Positions 16,999 through 25,642 of a stretch of 64,000 nucleotides of DNA are shown here, one piece after another. This DNA is from Larsenimonas rhizosphaerae (lineage in GTDB: Bacteria; Pseudomonadota; Gammaproteobacteria; Pseudomonadales; Halomonadaceae): positions 496,001-560,000 of the forward strand of contig NZ_JAMLJK010000001.1 in the NCBI RefSeq assembly GCF_023700005.1. The letters run 5' to 3'. Positions within the stretch are counted from its first letter, which is position 1, and each line of letters opens with the position of its first letter. A program made the translations under genes and the position numbers. The notes below the pieces were generated by a model that ran no database searches, was not told where the DNA came from, and saw nothing but the letters and a program-made list of their open reading frames with translations.

Positions 16999-17346
16999 TC
17001 AGGATGATCGAGCGGCCTTTTCTTCAAGCCCCGACATGCCAAAGCGCCCCGCCAGTTCGGCGAGGACATCGTCATGGCTGATATCGAGATGGGAAAGCAT
17101 GACCATGCAGTGAAACCATAAATCCGCTGTTTCACTGATCACTGCCTGACGCTGACTATCGCCCAGATGTGCGTCCTTGGCAGCCAGCAGTGTTTCGGTT
17201 GCTTCCTCGCCGACTTTTTCGAGTACCTTGTTAAGCCCTCGATGGTGCAATTGAGCCACATAGGATGTGTCCGGGTCACCATGTCGACGGCTGGCAAGGA
17301 TATCCGCCAGCTGTGCCAGCGTGTCATCAGAATGTGTCTGTTTCAT
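16999..17346 (-). CDS. hisE: Phosphoribosyl-ATP pyrophosphatase
   Basis: Second step of histidine synthesis, hydrolysing phosphoribosyl-ATP to phosphoribosyl-AMP. It is a 115-residue MazG-like all-alpha protein with [13 protein letters not shown] near residues 46-58 and the metal-site ETADLWFH near 73-80. The hisE-tatABC linkage is common in Pseudomonas-like genomes, where hisI usually precedes hisE; here ubiB ends 64 bp upstream and no hisI is present. Confidence 0.95.
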   Translation of the reverse strand: MKQTHSDDTLAQLADILASRRHGDPDTSYVAQLHHRGLNKVLEKVGEEATETLLAAKDAHLGDSQRQAVISETADLWFHCMVMLSHLDISHDDVLAELAGRFGMSGLEEKAARSS

Positions 17347-17410
17347 GAACTACCTGTCTATGCGGGCCTGATAAGCCCCGGTTGGCTGCAATTGAAACAT
17401 GAGGGCTCGA

Positions 17411-19039
17411 TCAGCGCCATGCCAGAAGCACCACGCCCAGCGCGGCGGCTGCAAGTACGCCCCAGGGCTGATGATCTGCCCAGGACAGCAATGGCTGCCA
17501 GCCCAGGGCTATCGCAACCAGTATCAGACCCAGGCGGAGCTGACGGGTTCCCTGGCGGGTATGTTTCAGCTCACGCTGAATATTATCCAGCGCGGTAGCC
17601 TGCTGCAGGCGTTGCTTGCGTTCGCTCTCTATCCGGGAGAGCGCCTGATGGGCGAGAACGGGCAACCCTGGAAGGCGCTGTGCGAGGTCGGGCGCCTGCT
17701 TTTTCAGTTCTTTCCAGAATCCCTTGGGCCCGGCACGTTCCTTCATCCATTCTTCCAGGAACGGCTTGGCGGTATGCCACAGATCAAGCTCGGGGTGAAG
17801 CTGACGTCCTAGACCCTCGATATTGAGCAGGGTCTTTTGCAGCAGTACGAGCTGGGGCTGCACTTCCATATGAAAGCGCTGAGCAGTCTGGAACAGGCCC
17901 ATCAATACCTGGCCGAAGGAGATATCCTTCAGGGGCTTTTCAAGAATAGGCTCGCACACGGCGCGAATGGCGGCCGCAAATTCGTTGGCGCGGGTACCTT
18001 CACCGACCCAGCCGGACTCGATGTGCAGCATGGCCACTTCGTAATAGTCCTGGTGAAAGAAGGCTAGGATATTGCGGGCCAGGTAATCCTGGTCTTCACG
18101 CGTCAGGCTGCCGACTATCCCGCAGTCAATGGCTATGTATTGCGGGTCATGCGGATGCTCGGTCGAAACGAAGATGTTGCCTGGGTGCATGTCGGCATGA
18201 AAGAAGTTATCGCGAAAGACCTGGGTGAAGAATATTTCGACGCCGCGCTCGGCAAGCTTCTTGAGATCAATGCCGGCCGCTACCAGTGCTTCTGTCTCGG
18301 CGACGGGAATACCCTCGATCCGTTCCTGCACCATGACGCGCTTGCGAGACATCGACCAGTAGATTGTCGGTACGTACAGCAGGGGTGAGTGCTGGAAGTT
18401 GCGCTTGAGCTGGGAGGTGTTGGCCGCCTCCTTCATCAGATCGAGTTCGTCGAACAGCGTGGATTCGTAATCACGTACCACTTCGACGGGTCGCAGGCGC
18501 TTGCCATCCGGCCACAGCAGCAGCAGTAACCGGGCAAAGGTATACAGCAGCTGAATGTCGCTGCGCATGATCTGATCGATGCCAGGCCGAATGACCTTGA
18601 CGACTACCTGCTCGCCGGTATGCAGCCTGGCGGGGTGAACCTGAGCGATCGATGCCGAGGCCAGCGGATCGGCGCTGAATTCGGCAAAGCACTCATCAAT
18701 ACTGGCTCCGAGCTCCTGTTCGACCGTGGCACGTGCCACGTCGTTGGGAAAGGGCGGAACCTGGTCCTGCAGTCGCTTCAGCTCGACGGCAATGTCGGGA
18801 GGCAGCAGATCGCGACGCGTGGAAAGCATCTGGCCGAACTTGATGAAAATGGGGCCTAGGGATTCAAGGGCCAGCCGAAGCCGCTCACCGCGGGACTTGT
18901 CTCCCTTCGGGATCAACTTCAGCGGTGAAATGACCATGACCATGCGGACGATCGCGGGTAATCGCTCGACAGGCACCAGCGTATCAAGGCGGTAACGGGC
19001 AATGATCCAGCCGATGCGAACGAGGCGAACCAGTTTCAC
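17411..19039 (-). CDS. ubiB: UbiB, atypical ABC1/COQ8-family kinase-like ATPase
   Basis: Membrane-anchored ATPase required for the aerobic hydroxylation stages of ubiquinone synthesis. Its 542 residues match E. coli UbiB (546). The KxGQ motif is seen as [11 protein letters not shown] near residues 78-88, the Ala-rich ASIAQVHPA near 137-145, and the nucleotide-binding DMHPGNI near 311-317. Two C-terminal hydrophobic helices ([12 protein letters not shown] and the final [12 protein letters not shown]) form the anchor. The start is GTG, overlapping the ubiJ stop as GTGA, which indicates translational coupling. Confidence 0.96.
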   Translation of the reverse strand: MKLVRLVRIGWIIARYRLDTLVPVERLPAIVRMVMVISPLKLIPKGDKSRGERLRLALESLGPIFIKFGQMLSTRRDLLPPDIAVELKRLQDQVPPFPNDVARATVEQELGASIDECFAEFSADPLASASIAQVHPARLHTGEQVVVKVIRPGIDQIMRSDIQLLYTFARLLLLLWPDGKRLRPVEVVRDYESTLFDELDLMKEAANTSQLKRNFQHSPLLYVPTIYWSMSRKRVMVQERIEGIPVAETEALVAAGIDLKKLAERGVEIFFTQVFRDNFFHADMHPGNIFVSTEHPHDPQYIAIDCGIVGSLTREDQDYLARNILAFFHQDYYEVAMLHIESGWVGEGTRANEFAAAIRAVCEPILEKPLKDISFGQVLMGLFQTAQRFHMEVQPQLVLLQKTLLNIEGLGRQLHPELDLWHTAKPFLEEWMKERAGPKGFWKELKKQAPDLAQRLPGLPVLAHQALSRIESERKQRLQQATALDNIQRELKHTRQGTRQLRLGLILVAIALGWQPLLSWADHQPWGVLAAAALGVVLLAWR

Positions 19040-19674
19040 GAAGCGTCCTCATCAAGAAGCCGGTGTTGCATCAGATTCATGCGGGCTTCCAGACGATCCA
19101 CGGCGACCTGAAGGTTGGTCAGGTGTTCCCGTGCGACACGTGTCTGGGACTGCCCGGCAATGATCTGTGCTTCTTCCTGCATATATTCCTGGAGATCCCT
19201 GGTCAGGGCGTCACGTGAATGCAGGCCGAAATGACCTACTCGCCGCAGGCCGGTAGCGAGGCTGTGTGCCGGCACTTCACCGAACCACTCGACCAGTGCG
19301 CCTTCCCAGTCGATGTCCAGGTCCATGAACAGTTCACGGACGGTTTCAAGACGCGCTATCTGGCCGCGCGCAGCCAGCCGGCCTGAAAACATCAGTTGAC
19401 GAACATCCGCGCCGCCCAGAAGGCTTGCCAGTGTCTCGAGCGTCAGCTCGACAATGATGTCGGCATCCTTTTCCTGAATATTTCTGAGCGAGGCCAGATG
19501 AATGCCGCGGGGATCAAAACTCAGGCGCACATTCACTGCCGGACGCTCCAGGCAGACCAGCATGCGAAGGCCGGCGAGCGCATTGAGTCGTTCGGCAGCT
19601 GCAGGATCGCGATCCAGCAGCTGATTGACCGTTTTCTCCATGCCGTTAAGCAGCATGGATGTCAGTAGCGTCAT
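19036..19674 (-). CDS. ubiJ: UbiJ, SCP2-domain ubiquinone biosynthesis accessory factor
   Basis: Soluble lipid-binding protein of the Ubi metabolon, thought to hold hydrophobic ubiquinone intermediates. An SCP2-like N-terminal domain ([20 protein letters not shown], then [16 protein letters not shown]) is followed by a coiled-coil C terminus. Its 212 residues are near E. coli UbiJ (201). It sits between ubiE and ubiB, as in E. coli. Confidence 0.92.
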   Translation of the reverse strand: MTLLTSMLLNGMEKTVNQLLDRDPAAAERLNALAGLRMLVCLERPAVNVRLSFDPRGIHLASLRNIQEKDADIIVELTLETLASLLGGADVRQLMFSGRLAARGQIARLETVRELFMDLDIDWEGALVEWFGEVPAHSLATGLRRVGHFGLHSRDALTRDLQEYMQEEAQIIAGQSQTRVAREHLTNLQVAVDRLEARMNLMQHRLLDEDAS

Positions 19675-19693
19675 GGTTATACTCTTGCCGGAA

Positions 19694-19711
19694 ACGCAGC
19701 CGAAGCTGCGT
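19694..19711 (-). other. UUCG-type hairpin between ubiE and ubiJ
   Basis: On the minus strand the RNA reads ACGCAGC-UUCG-GCUGCGU, a perfect 7-bp stem with a very stable UUCG tetraloop, followed by only three U. It may be a partial terminator or an mRNA-stabilising structure inside the operon. Confidence 0.5.
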
Positions 19712-19743
19712 CAGGGAAAATCTGCGAGCGGGCGCCCCGGGCC

Positions 19744-20490
19744 TTACAGCTTGATACCACGGTGCAGGGCGACCACGCCACCTGTCATGTTGGTGTAATC
19801 GACACGCTCGAGGCCTGCCTGTTCCATCATGCTCTTGAGTGTTTCTTGGTCAGGATGCATGCGAATGGATTCTGCCAGATACCGGTAGGATTCGGCATCA
19901 TTGGCGATCAGGCGGCCGAGCTGTGGAAGCACCCGGAAGGAATATTCGTCGTAGACCCGGGAAAATACCGGATTGATCGGTTTCGAGAACTCCAGCACCA
20001 GAAGACGGCCGCCGGGTTTCAGAACACGCGCCATGGAGCGCAGTGCCTTGCTCTTTTCGGTCACGTTTCGCAGACCGAAGGCAATGGTAATGCAGTCGAA
20101 GGTATTATCATCGAATGGCAGGTTTTCGGCGTTAGCCTGAACGTATTCGATGTTGCCGCAGATGCCCAGGTCGGTCAGCTTGTCGCGACCCACATTGAGC
20201 ATGGAGCTGTTGATATCAGCCAGTACCACGCGGCCGGTATCGCCTACGCGTTTCGAGAACTTGGCCGCCAGATCACCGGTGCCACCGGCAATATCGAGGA
20301 CCCGGTGACCACGACGAACGCCGGAGCGCTCCAGGGTGACACGTTTCCAGACTCGATGGATGCCCATCGACATCAGATCGTTCATGGTGTCGTAGCGGGA
20401 AGCGACAGAGTGAAACACATCGGCGACACGTCCGGCTTTTTCTTCAAACGCGACCTTTTGATAGCCAAAGTCTGTGGTTCGCTTGTCCAT
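19744..20490 (-). CDS. ubiE: Ubiquinone/menaquinone biosynthesis C-methyltransferase UbiE
   Basis: SAM-dependent methyltransferase acting on the quinone ring of the ubiquinone precursor, and of demethylmenaquinone where present. Its 248 residues match E. coli (251). The SAM-binding [15 protein letters not shown] is near residues 64-78 and family motifs include TDFGYQKV and [14 protein letters not shown]. First gene of the ubiE-ubiJ-ubiB run; a candidate promoter lies about 80 bp upstream. Confidence 0.97.
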   Translation of the reverse strand: MDKRTTDFGYQKVAFEEKAGRVADVFHSVASRYDTMNDLMSMGIHRVWKRVTLERSGVRRGHRVLDIAGGTGDLAAKFSKRVGDTGRVVLADINSSMLNVGRDKLTDLGICGNIEYVQANAENLPFDDNTFDCITIAFGLRNVTEKSKALRSMARVLKPGGRLLVLEFSKPINPVFSRVYDEYSFRVLPQLGRLIANDAESYRYLAESIRMHPDQETLKSMMEQAGLERVDYTNMTGGVVALHRGIKL

Positions 20491-20570
20491 GCTTTCCTCA
20501 ACGGTGTTGGGCCTGAAAAATGATCGGCGGGCATCGGTTGCGTGGTGTATCGCATTCCGATAACGCTGAC

Positions 20571-20599
20571 ATTGTAGCGGTCAGCCGTGCATTTGTCTT
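20571..20599 (-). promoter_or_regulatory. Candidate sigma-70 promoter for ubiE-ubiJ-ubiB
   Basis: Read on the minus strand: AAGACA (20599-20594), a 17-bp spacer and TACAAT (20576-20571), in the 122-bp gap between DUF971 and ubiE. Confidence 0.45.
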
Positions 20600-20612
20600 T
20601 CGGTGCGGTGGG

Positions 20613-20996
20613 CTAGAGCTGCTTGATCATGATCGATGGTGCCTGACGGGATTCGCCGGCCTGTTCGAGGCGGGTCAGGTACTGCTGCCAGTAGTCTGCC
20701 TGGTGCGTTGCCAGCTCATGAAGATAGTCATAGGTATATAAACCACTGTCGTGACCATCGTCAAAATGCAGTTTCAGAGCGTAGTGGCCGGTCTGGGTAA
20801 TATTCAGCAGGCCAACGTCCTGCTTGCCGGTCTGCAGGACTTCCTGGCCCTTGCCATGCCCTCTCACTTCGGCAGAGGGGGAATGGACCCGCAGGTATTC
20901 CGCACTCAATGTGAAGGGTGGCTGGTTGCCGAAGGTCAGCACCAGTTCGCGTGCGTCGCGGCGATAATGCACGTGGGTCAGTTCCGGGGTGGACAT
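20613..20996 (-). CDS. DUF971 / GBBH-like N-terminal domain protein
   Basis: A 127-residue protein of the DUF971 family, similar to the N-terminal zinc-binding domain of gamma-butyrobetaine hydroxylases. Visible family features are LTHVHYRRDARELVLTF, EYLRVHSPSAEVRGHG and YALKLHFDDGHDSGLYTYDYL. Its function is unknown. I chose the ATG at 20996; the open frame continues upstream into hslU in the wrong context. It follows hslVU, a linkage I recall from Pseudomonas. Confidence 0.85.
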   Translation of the reverse strand: MSTPELTHVHYRRDARELVLTFGNQPPFTLSAEYLRVHSPSAEVRGHGKGQEVLQTGKQDVGLLNITQTGHYALKLHFDDGHDSGLYTYDYLHELATHQADYWQQYLTRLEQAGESRQAPSIMIKQL

Positions 20997-21063
20997 GAGG
21001 TCTCCTTGCCGAACATGAAGAGGGGACAACCGGCCCTGCAGCGCAGGGCCGGAGCGAACCAGT

Positions 21064-22389
21064 CTAGAGGATGTAGCGGGACAGGTCGTCGTCCTGCGCC
21101 AGATCACCCAGACGTTCTTCCACGTAGGCATTGTCAATGACCAACGGCCCCTGCATGTCGCCACCGGCGTAGAGGGCCTCTTCAAGCAGGCGCTCCATGA
21201 CGGTGTGCAGGCGGCGTGCTCCGATGTTTTCCGTGCCTTCATTGACGTCATAGGCAATGCGGGCAATCCGCTCGATGCCGTCATCCGTAAACTGGATTTC
21301 AAGGCCTTCCGTCTGGAGCAGCGCCTCGTACTGACGGGTCAGTGCGGCGGAGGGCTCGGTCAGGATGCGCTTGAAGTCATCAGGGGTCAGTGCCGCGAGC
21401 TCAACGCGGATCGGCAGGCGACCCTGCAGCTCCGGGATGAGGTCCGAAGGCTTGGCAAGGTGGAAGGCGCCCGATGCGATGAACAGAATGTGGTCAGTGC
21501 GCACCATGCCATGCTTGGTGGATACGGTCGAGCCTTCAATCAGCGGCAGAAGGTCACGTTGTACCCCTTCACGGGATACGTCGCCGCCGGACTCGCCGCG
21601 CTTGACGACCTTGTCGATTTCATCGAGGAACACGATGCCGTGCTGCTCGACGGCATCGATCGCCTGGGCTTTCAGGTCTTCATCGTTGACCAGTTTCGAG
21701 GCTTCCTCGTCACGAACCAGCTTGATGGCATCCTTCACGGCCATCCGCTTGGTTTCGCTTTTCTGCTTGCCCATGCTGGAAAACATGTTCTGCAGCTGGC
21801 TGGTCATTTCTTCCATGCCCGGCGGCGTCATGATATCGATGCCCTGACCCTGAGGGGTCACTTCGATATCGATTTCCTTGTCATCGAGTTGACCTTCACG
21901 CAGCTTCTTGCGGAAGGTCTGGCGCGTAGCGCTGTCCTGACGGGCGCCGCTATCGTATTCGTTGCCACGGGCCGGAGGCAGAAGGGCATCAAGAATGCGC
22001 TCTTCAGCGGCGTCTTCGGCCTTGCTTTCGACCTTTTTCTTGGCCTGCTCGCGGACGAGTTTCATTGCCGTTTCAACCAGGTCGCGCACGATGGATTCCA
22101 CGTCACGCCCGACGTAGCCCACTTCGGTGAACTTGGTCGCCTCGATCTTGATGAACGGTGCATTGGCTAGCTTCGCCAGACGGCGGGCAATCTCGGTCTT
22201 GCCCACGCCGGTCGGGCCGATCATCAGAATGTTCTTCGGAACCACTTCACCTCTGAGGTCGTCGCCGAGCTGCATGCGGCGCCAGCGGTTACGAAGCGCG
22301 ATGGCCACGGCGCGCTTGGCATCACCCTGGCCGACAATGTATTGGTCCAGTGCATGGACGATTTCTCTAGGTGTCATCTGTTCATTCAT
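21064..22389 (-). CDS. hslU: HslU, ATPase subunit of the HslVU protease
   Basis: AAA+ unfoldase that feeds substrates to the HslV peptidase. Starting at [15 protein letters not shown] (ATG 22389) gives 441 residues against 443 in E. coli. The Walker A loop [14 protein letters not shown] is near residues 57-70, the pore motif GYVGRD near 91-96, the I-domain with DIMTPPGME follows, and Walker B is VFLDEIDKV. The C-terminal tail ends DDLSRYIL, as needed to activate HslV. It starts 4 bp after hslV. Confidence 0.98.
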   Translation of the reverse strand: MNEQMTPREIVHALDQYIVGQGDAKRAVAIALRNRWRRMQLGDDLRGEVVPKNILMIGPTGVGKTEIARRLAKLANAPFIKIEATKFTEVGYVGRDVESIVRDLVETAMKLVREQAKKKVESKAEDAAEERILDALLPPARGNEYDSGARQDSATRQTFRKKLREGQLDDKEIDIEVTPQGQGIDIMTPPGMEEMTSQLQNMFSSMGKQKSETKRMAVKDAIKLVRDEEASKLVNDEDLKAQAIDAVEQHGIVFLDEIDKVVKRGESGGDVSREGVQRDLLPLIEGSTVSTKHGMVRTDHILFIASGAFHLAKPSDLIPELQGRLPIRVELAALTPDDFKRILTEPSAALTRQYEALLQTEGLEIQFTDDGIERIARIAYDVNEGTENIGARRLHTVMERLLEEALYAGGDMQGPLVIDNAYVEERLGDLAQDDDLSRYIL

Positions 22390-22393
22390 GAGA

Positions 22394-22915
22394 TTAATCC
22401 AGGGCTTCAAGCGTGATGTTGTGATTGGTGAACACACAGATATCGCCCGCAATGGTCAGGCTTTTTTCGGTAATGTCACGGGCGGACAGGTCTGTGTTAT
22501 CCAGCAGGGCGCGCGCAGCGGCATTGGCGTAGTGTCCGCCTGAGCCGATGGTGATGATGCCGTGTTCGGGTTCCAGCACATCGCCGGTTCCGGTGATAAT
22601 GAGCGAGGCATTCTTGTCGGCGACTGCCAGCATGGCTTCAAGACGACGCAACGCGCGATCGGTCCGCCATTCCTTGGCCAGCTCGACGGCGGCCTTGGTC
22701 AGGTTGCCCTGATATTTTTCAAGCTGCGCTTCAAAGTGCTCGAACAGGGTAAAGGCATCCGCCGTTCCCCCGGCAAAGCCGGCCAGGATCTGGCCGCGAT
22801 ACAGTCGGCGAACCTTGCTGGCATTGCCTTTCATGACGGTGTTGCCAAGAGAAACCTGACCATCGCCAGCCAGGGCGACCTGCTCGCCGCGGCGAACGGA
22901 TACGATCGTGGTCAT
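22394..22915 (-). CDS. hslV: HslV, peptidase subunit of the HslVU protease
   Basis: Proteasome-beta-like threonine peptidase. After removal of Met1 the catalytic Thr of MTTIVSVRR becomes N-terminal. The 173 residues include [16 protein letters not shown] and [14 protein letters not shown], as in E. coli (176). The ATG at 22915 was chosen because it places the catalytic Thr correctly; the open frame continues 26 codons upstream without homology. A sigma-32-like promoter lies upstream. Confidence 0.98.
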   Translation of the reverse strand: MTTIVSVRRGEQVALAGDGQVSLGNTVMKGNASKVRRLYRGQILAGFAGGTADAFTLFEHFEAQLEKYQGNLTKAAVELAKEWRTDRALRRLEAMLAVADKNASLIITGTGDVLEPEHGIITIGSGGHYANAAARALLDNTDLSARDITEKSLTIAGDICVFTNHNITLEALD

Positions 22916-23000
22916 GTGTGTGCTCCGGTATACATAAAAAGGGGAAAACCCCAGGTGACTTTGACACCGCGTGACGGCGCCATGGGAGATCATGAAGGGG

Positions 23001-23029
23001 AAATGAGGTCGGTCGAGCGAGAACTCAAG
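23001..23029 (-). promoter_or_regulatory. Candidate heat-shock (sigma-32) promoter for hslVU
   Basis: Minus strand: CTTGAG (23029-23024), a 15-base spacer and CCTCATTT (23008-23001), against the E. coli sigma-32 pattern CTTGAA...CCCCATNT. It lies about 85 bp upstream of the hslV start, inside the gap after the SPOR gene. Confidence 0.5.
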
Positions 23030-23060
23030 GCAGGCGGCCCCCGAGGGGGCCGGAAAGGGC

Positions 23061-23777
23061 TTATTTCTGTTTCATTACCAGCGGGTCGATGCCCTGGGTC
23101 TGCATCAGGCCACGAGCGCGTGCCAGTTCACGTGTGTCGCTGTAAGGCCCACCCTGAACACGGTACCAGGTGGTGTTGTCCGCGGTGGTGACACTGGTCA
23201 GTTGAGTCGTGATACCAAGGTTTTTGAGCTTGTCGGCCAGCTTTTGTGCATCGTCTTTGGATTGAAACGAGGCGGCCTGCAGGAGATAGCGCTTGCCCTT
23301 CTCAAGCTGAGGAGCGGCGGCGCTGTTGTCAGCGGTGGCGGTTTTCTGGCGCGTTTCTGCCTTGCTTGCAATGGTGGCAATGGGATCCGGGGTGCGTGGC
23401 GTCGACCGATAAGCATCCACATCCGGGGCAATGACCTCGGTTTCAGGCAGCAGGGTATAGAACTCGAAGGTCGGCATCTTTTCGCCATCGGCATTCTCGT
23501 CCTTCGATGCCGGCGTGCCATCCTTCGTGCGGGCCGTGGCCGAGTCCTGCTTGTTCGCAGGCTTGGCAATCACTGCGGCCGGTTGAGACGGCGTTGCCGG
23601 TGCCGGCTCGTCGTGCAGCAGGTAATAGGCAAAGGCAAACCCGCCGACGATACCGAAGGCGGCCCACAGCCACCCCGGAATCAGCGGGCCGGTCAGCGGC
23701 TTTTTCCTGGCACCGCCGCGCTGTGTGGTGGCGCCCTTGCGTTTGGGTGCCGGCTTTTTGGCAGGCGTGCGAGCCAT
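23061..23777 (-). CDS. SPOR-domain membrane protein, FtsN-like
   Basis: A bitopic protein of 238 residues with a basic cytoplasmic start ([15 protein letters not shown]), one transmembrane helix near residues 36-54 ([19 protein letters not shown]), a long low-complexity Ala/Thr/Lys linker and a C-terminal SPOR domain near 160-235 ([21 protein letters not shown]...WYRVQGGPY). SPOR domains bind denuded septal peptidoglycan, so a role in cell division like FtsN is likely. The start codon directly abuts the argS stop, so the two are probably co-translated. The argS-SPOR-hslVU order is familiar from Pseudomonas. Confidence 0.88.
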   Translation of the reverse strand: MARTPAKKPAPKRKGATTQRGGARKKPLTGPLIPGWLWAAFGIVGGFAFAYYLLHDEPAPATPSQPAAVIAKPANKQDSATARTKDGTPASKDENADGEKMPTFEFYTLLPETEVIAPDVDAYRSTPRTPDPIATIASKAETRQKTATADNSAAAPQLEKGKRYLLQAASFQSKDDAQKLADKLKNLGITTQLTSVTTADNTTWYRVQGGPYSDTRELARARGLMQTQGIDPLVMKQK

Positions 23778-25463
23778 TTACATCTCCTCGGGCGCGCTGA
23801 CGCCCAGAATGGCCAGACCGTTGCGCAGTACCTGTCGTACGGCGACACCCAGGCAAAGGCGCGCGTTGCGTGTGGCGCTGTCGTCAACCATGACCTTGAC
23901 CGCGTTGTAGCAGGAGTGGAATTCTCCGGCGAGTTCCTGCAGGTACTGTGCGACCTGATAGGGTTCACGAGCGGCGGCTGCACGGGCAACCAGCTCCGGC
24001 CAGGCCGCAAGACGGTTCATCAGGTTCTTTTCACGATCATCTTCAAGCAGGGCGAGGTTGGCCAGTCCTTCGGATGAATCGAATGCCCTGTCATCACGCT
24101 CGGCCTTGCGCAGCACGCTGCAGACGCGTGCATGGGCATACTGAATGTAATAGACCGGGTTGTCATTGGTCTGTGAGCGAGCCAGATCAATATCAAAGGT
24201 CATCTGGGACGTGGCGGCGCGTGCAACCAGGAAGTAGCGTGTGGCATCACGGCCGACTTCATCGATCAGATCGCGCAGGGTAACGTAGCTGCCGGCCCGC
24301 TTGGAAATCTTGACTTCCTGACCGGAGCGAGTGACCAGTACCATCTGGTGAAGCACGTAGTCCGGCCAGTTCTGCGGGATACCGGCGTTCAGTGCCTGCA
24401 GACCGGCGCGCACGCGGGTGATGGTGGAGTGATGATCTGCGCCCTGTTCGTTGATCACGGTGGTAAAGCCGCGGTTCCACTTGTCCAGGTGATAGGCAAC
24501 GTCAGGCAGGAAGTAGGTATAGCCGCCTTCACGCTTGCGCATGACCCGGTCCTTGTCATCCCCGAAATCCGTGGTCTTGAGCCACAGGGCACCATCGGAC
24601 TCGTAGGTATGTCCTCCACTGACCAGCGCCTTGACCGTCTCATCGACCTTGTGGTCACGGTACAGTGCCGATTCCAGAAAATAGACATCAAATTCAACGC
24701 CGAAGGCGCGCAGGTCGAGATCCTGCTCGCGGCGCAGATATGCCACGGCAAAGTCACGAATGGCACTTTCATCCGTCGGGTCACCCTTGGCCGTAGTGGC
24801 GCGGTCGCCGGCGGTCACTGTCTCGCCACTCATATAGGCGCGGGCGACGTCCTTGATGTACTCGCCCCGGTAGCCATCCTTGGGCCAGGCCGGATCGCTG
24901 GGTTCCAGCCCCTTGACGCGGGCGGCCACCGACAGCATCAGGTTATCGATCTGTGCACCGGCGTCGTTGTAGTAGAACTCGCGAGTCACGGCGTAGCCAC
25001 TGGCTTCCAGCAGTCGACTGAGGCTGTCGCCGATGGCCGCGCCACGGCCATGACCGACGTGAAGCGGGCCGGTCGGGTTGGCGGATACGAACTCGACCTG
25101 AACCTGCTCATTGTTGCCATTCTGGTTGCGACCGAATGCATCGCCCTGCTCGAAAATCGTGGTGATGACCTGGGCAGCTGCTTCGGTATTGGCAAAGAAA
25201 TTGATGAATCCGGGGCCGGCGATGTCGACCCGGCTGAGGGCGCTGCTCTCGGGCAGGGCATCGATCAGTGCTTCGGCCAGGGCGCGGGGCGGCTTGCCGG
25301 CCGGTTTGGCCAGCATCAGCGCCAGATTGGTGGCGTAGTCGCCGTGTGCCTTGTCTTTCGTGGCGTCAATCTTGATGGACGGTGCGACGTCAGCAGGCAG
25401 AACGCCCTGGTGTTTCAGGGTGTCAAGCGCGGCGGTGAGCAGTTCGAGGATGGTCTCTTTCAT
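23778..25463 (-). CDS. argS: Arginyl-tRNA synthetase
   Basis: Class I synthetase charging tRNA(Arg). Starting at MKETILELLTAALD (ATG 25463) gives 561 residues (E. coli 577). The HIGH signature appears as PTGPLHVGHGRG near residues 121-132 and the KMSKS counterpart as KISKRAG near 335; the C-terminal anticodon domain ends LAILGVSAPEEM. The 50 codons upstream in frame are not homologous. A strong candidate promoter lies 140 bp upstream. Confidence 0.98.
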   Translation of the reverse strand: MKETILELLTAALDTLKHQGVLPADVAPSIKIDATKDKAHGDYATNLALMLAKPAGKPPRALAEALIDALPESSALSRVDIAGPGFINFFANTEAAAQVITTIFEQGDAFGRNQNGNNEQVQVEFVSANPTGPLHVGHGRGAAIGDSLSRLLEASGYAVTREFYYNDAGAQIDNLMLSVAARVKGLEPSDPAWPKDGYRGEYIKDVARAYMSGETVTAGDRATTAKGDPTDESAIRDFAVAYLRREQDLDLRAFGVEFDVYFLESALYRDHKVDETVKALVSGGHTYESDGALWLKTTDFGDDKDRVMRKREGGYTYFLPDVAYHLDKWNRGFTTVINEQGADHHSTITRVRAGLQALNAGIPQNWPDYVLHQMVLVTRSGQEVKISKRAGSYVTLRDLIDEVGRDATRYFLVARAATSQMTFDIDLARSQTNDNPVYYIQYAHARVCSVLRKAERDDRAFDSSEGLANLALLEDDREKNLMNRLAAWPELVARAAAAREPYQVAQYLQELAGEFHSCYNAVKVMVDDSATRNARLCLGVAVRQVLRNGLAILGVSAPEEM

Positions 25464-25601
25464 GATTAGTCGGTTCGAAAGTCCTGGTGAGGGCCGCTCA
25501 CCGTTGATGGCAAAAATACGGGCGGCGTAGCGAGGCGCGCCGAAAGGGTGTGCGTCAGGGCGCCGGCCGCGAAGAGGTTCGCGATGGTGTCCGAACCGGC
25601 C

Positions 25602-25629
25602 ATTATCGTGCAAGCAGCCGCCGTGTCAA
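25602..25629 (-). promoter_or_regulatory. Strong candidate sigma-70 promoter for argS
   Basis: Minus strand: TTGACA (25629-25624), a 16-bp spacer and GATAAT (25607-25602). It sits just after the priA stop (25643) and would drive argS and the SPOR gene independently of priA. Confidence 0.6.
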
Positions 25630-25642
25630 AACTTCTGCAGTA

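Noticed and set aside
23037-23053. GGCCCC/GGGGCC palindrome as terminator after the SPOR gene
   Set aside because: No T-run follows on the minus strand.
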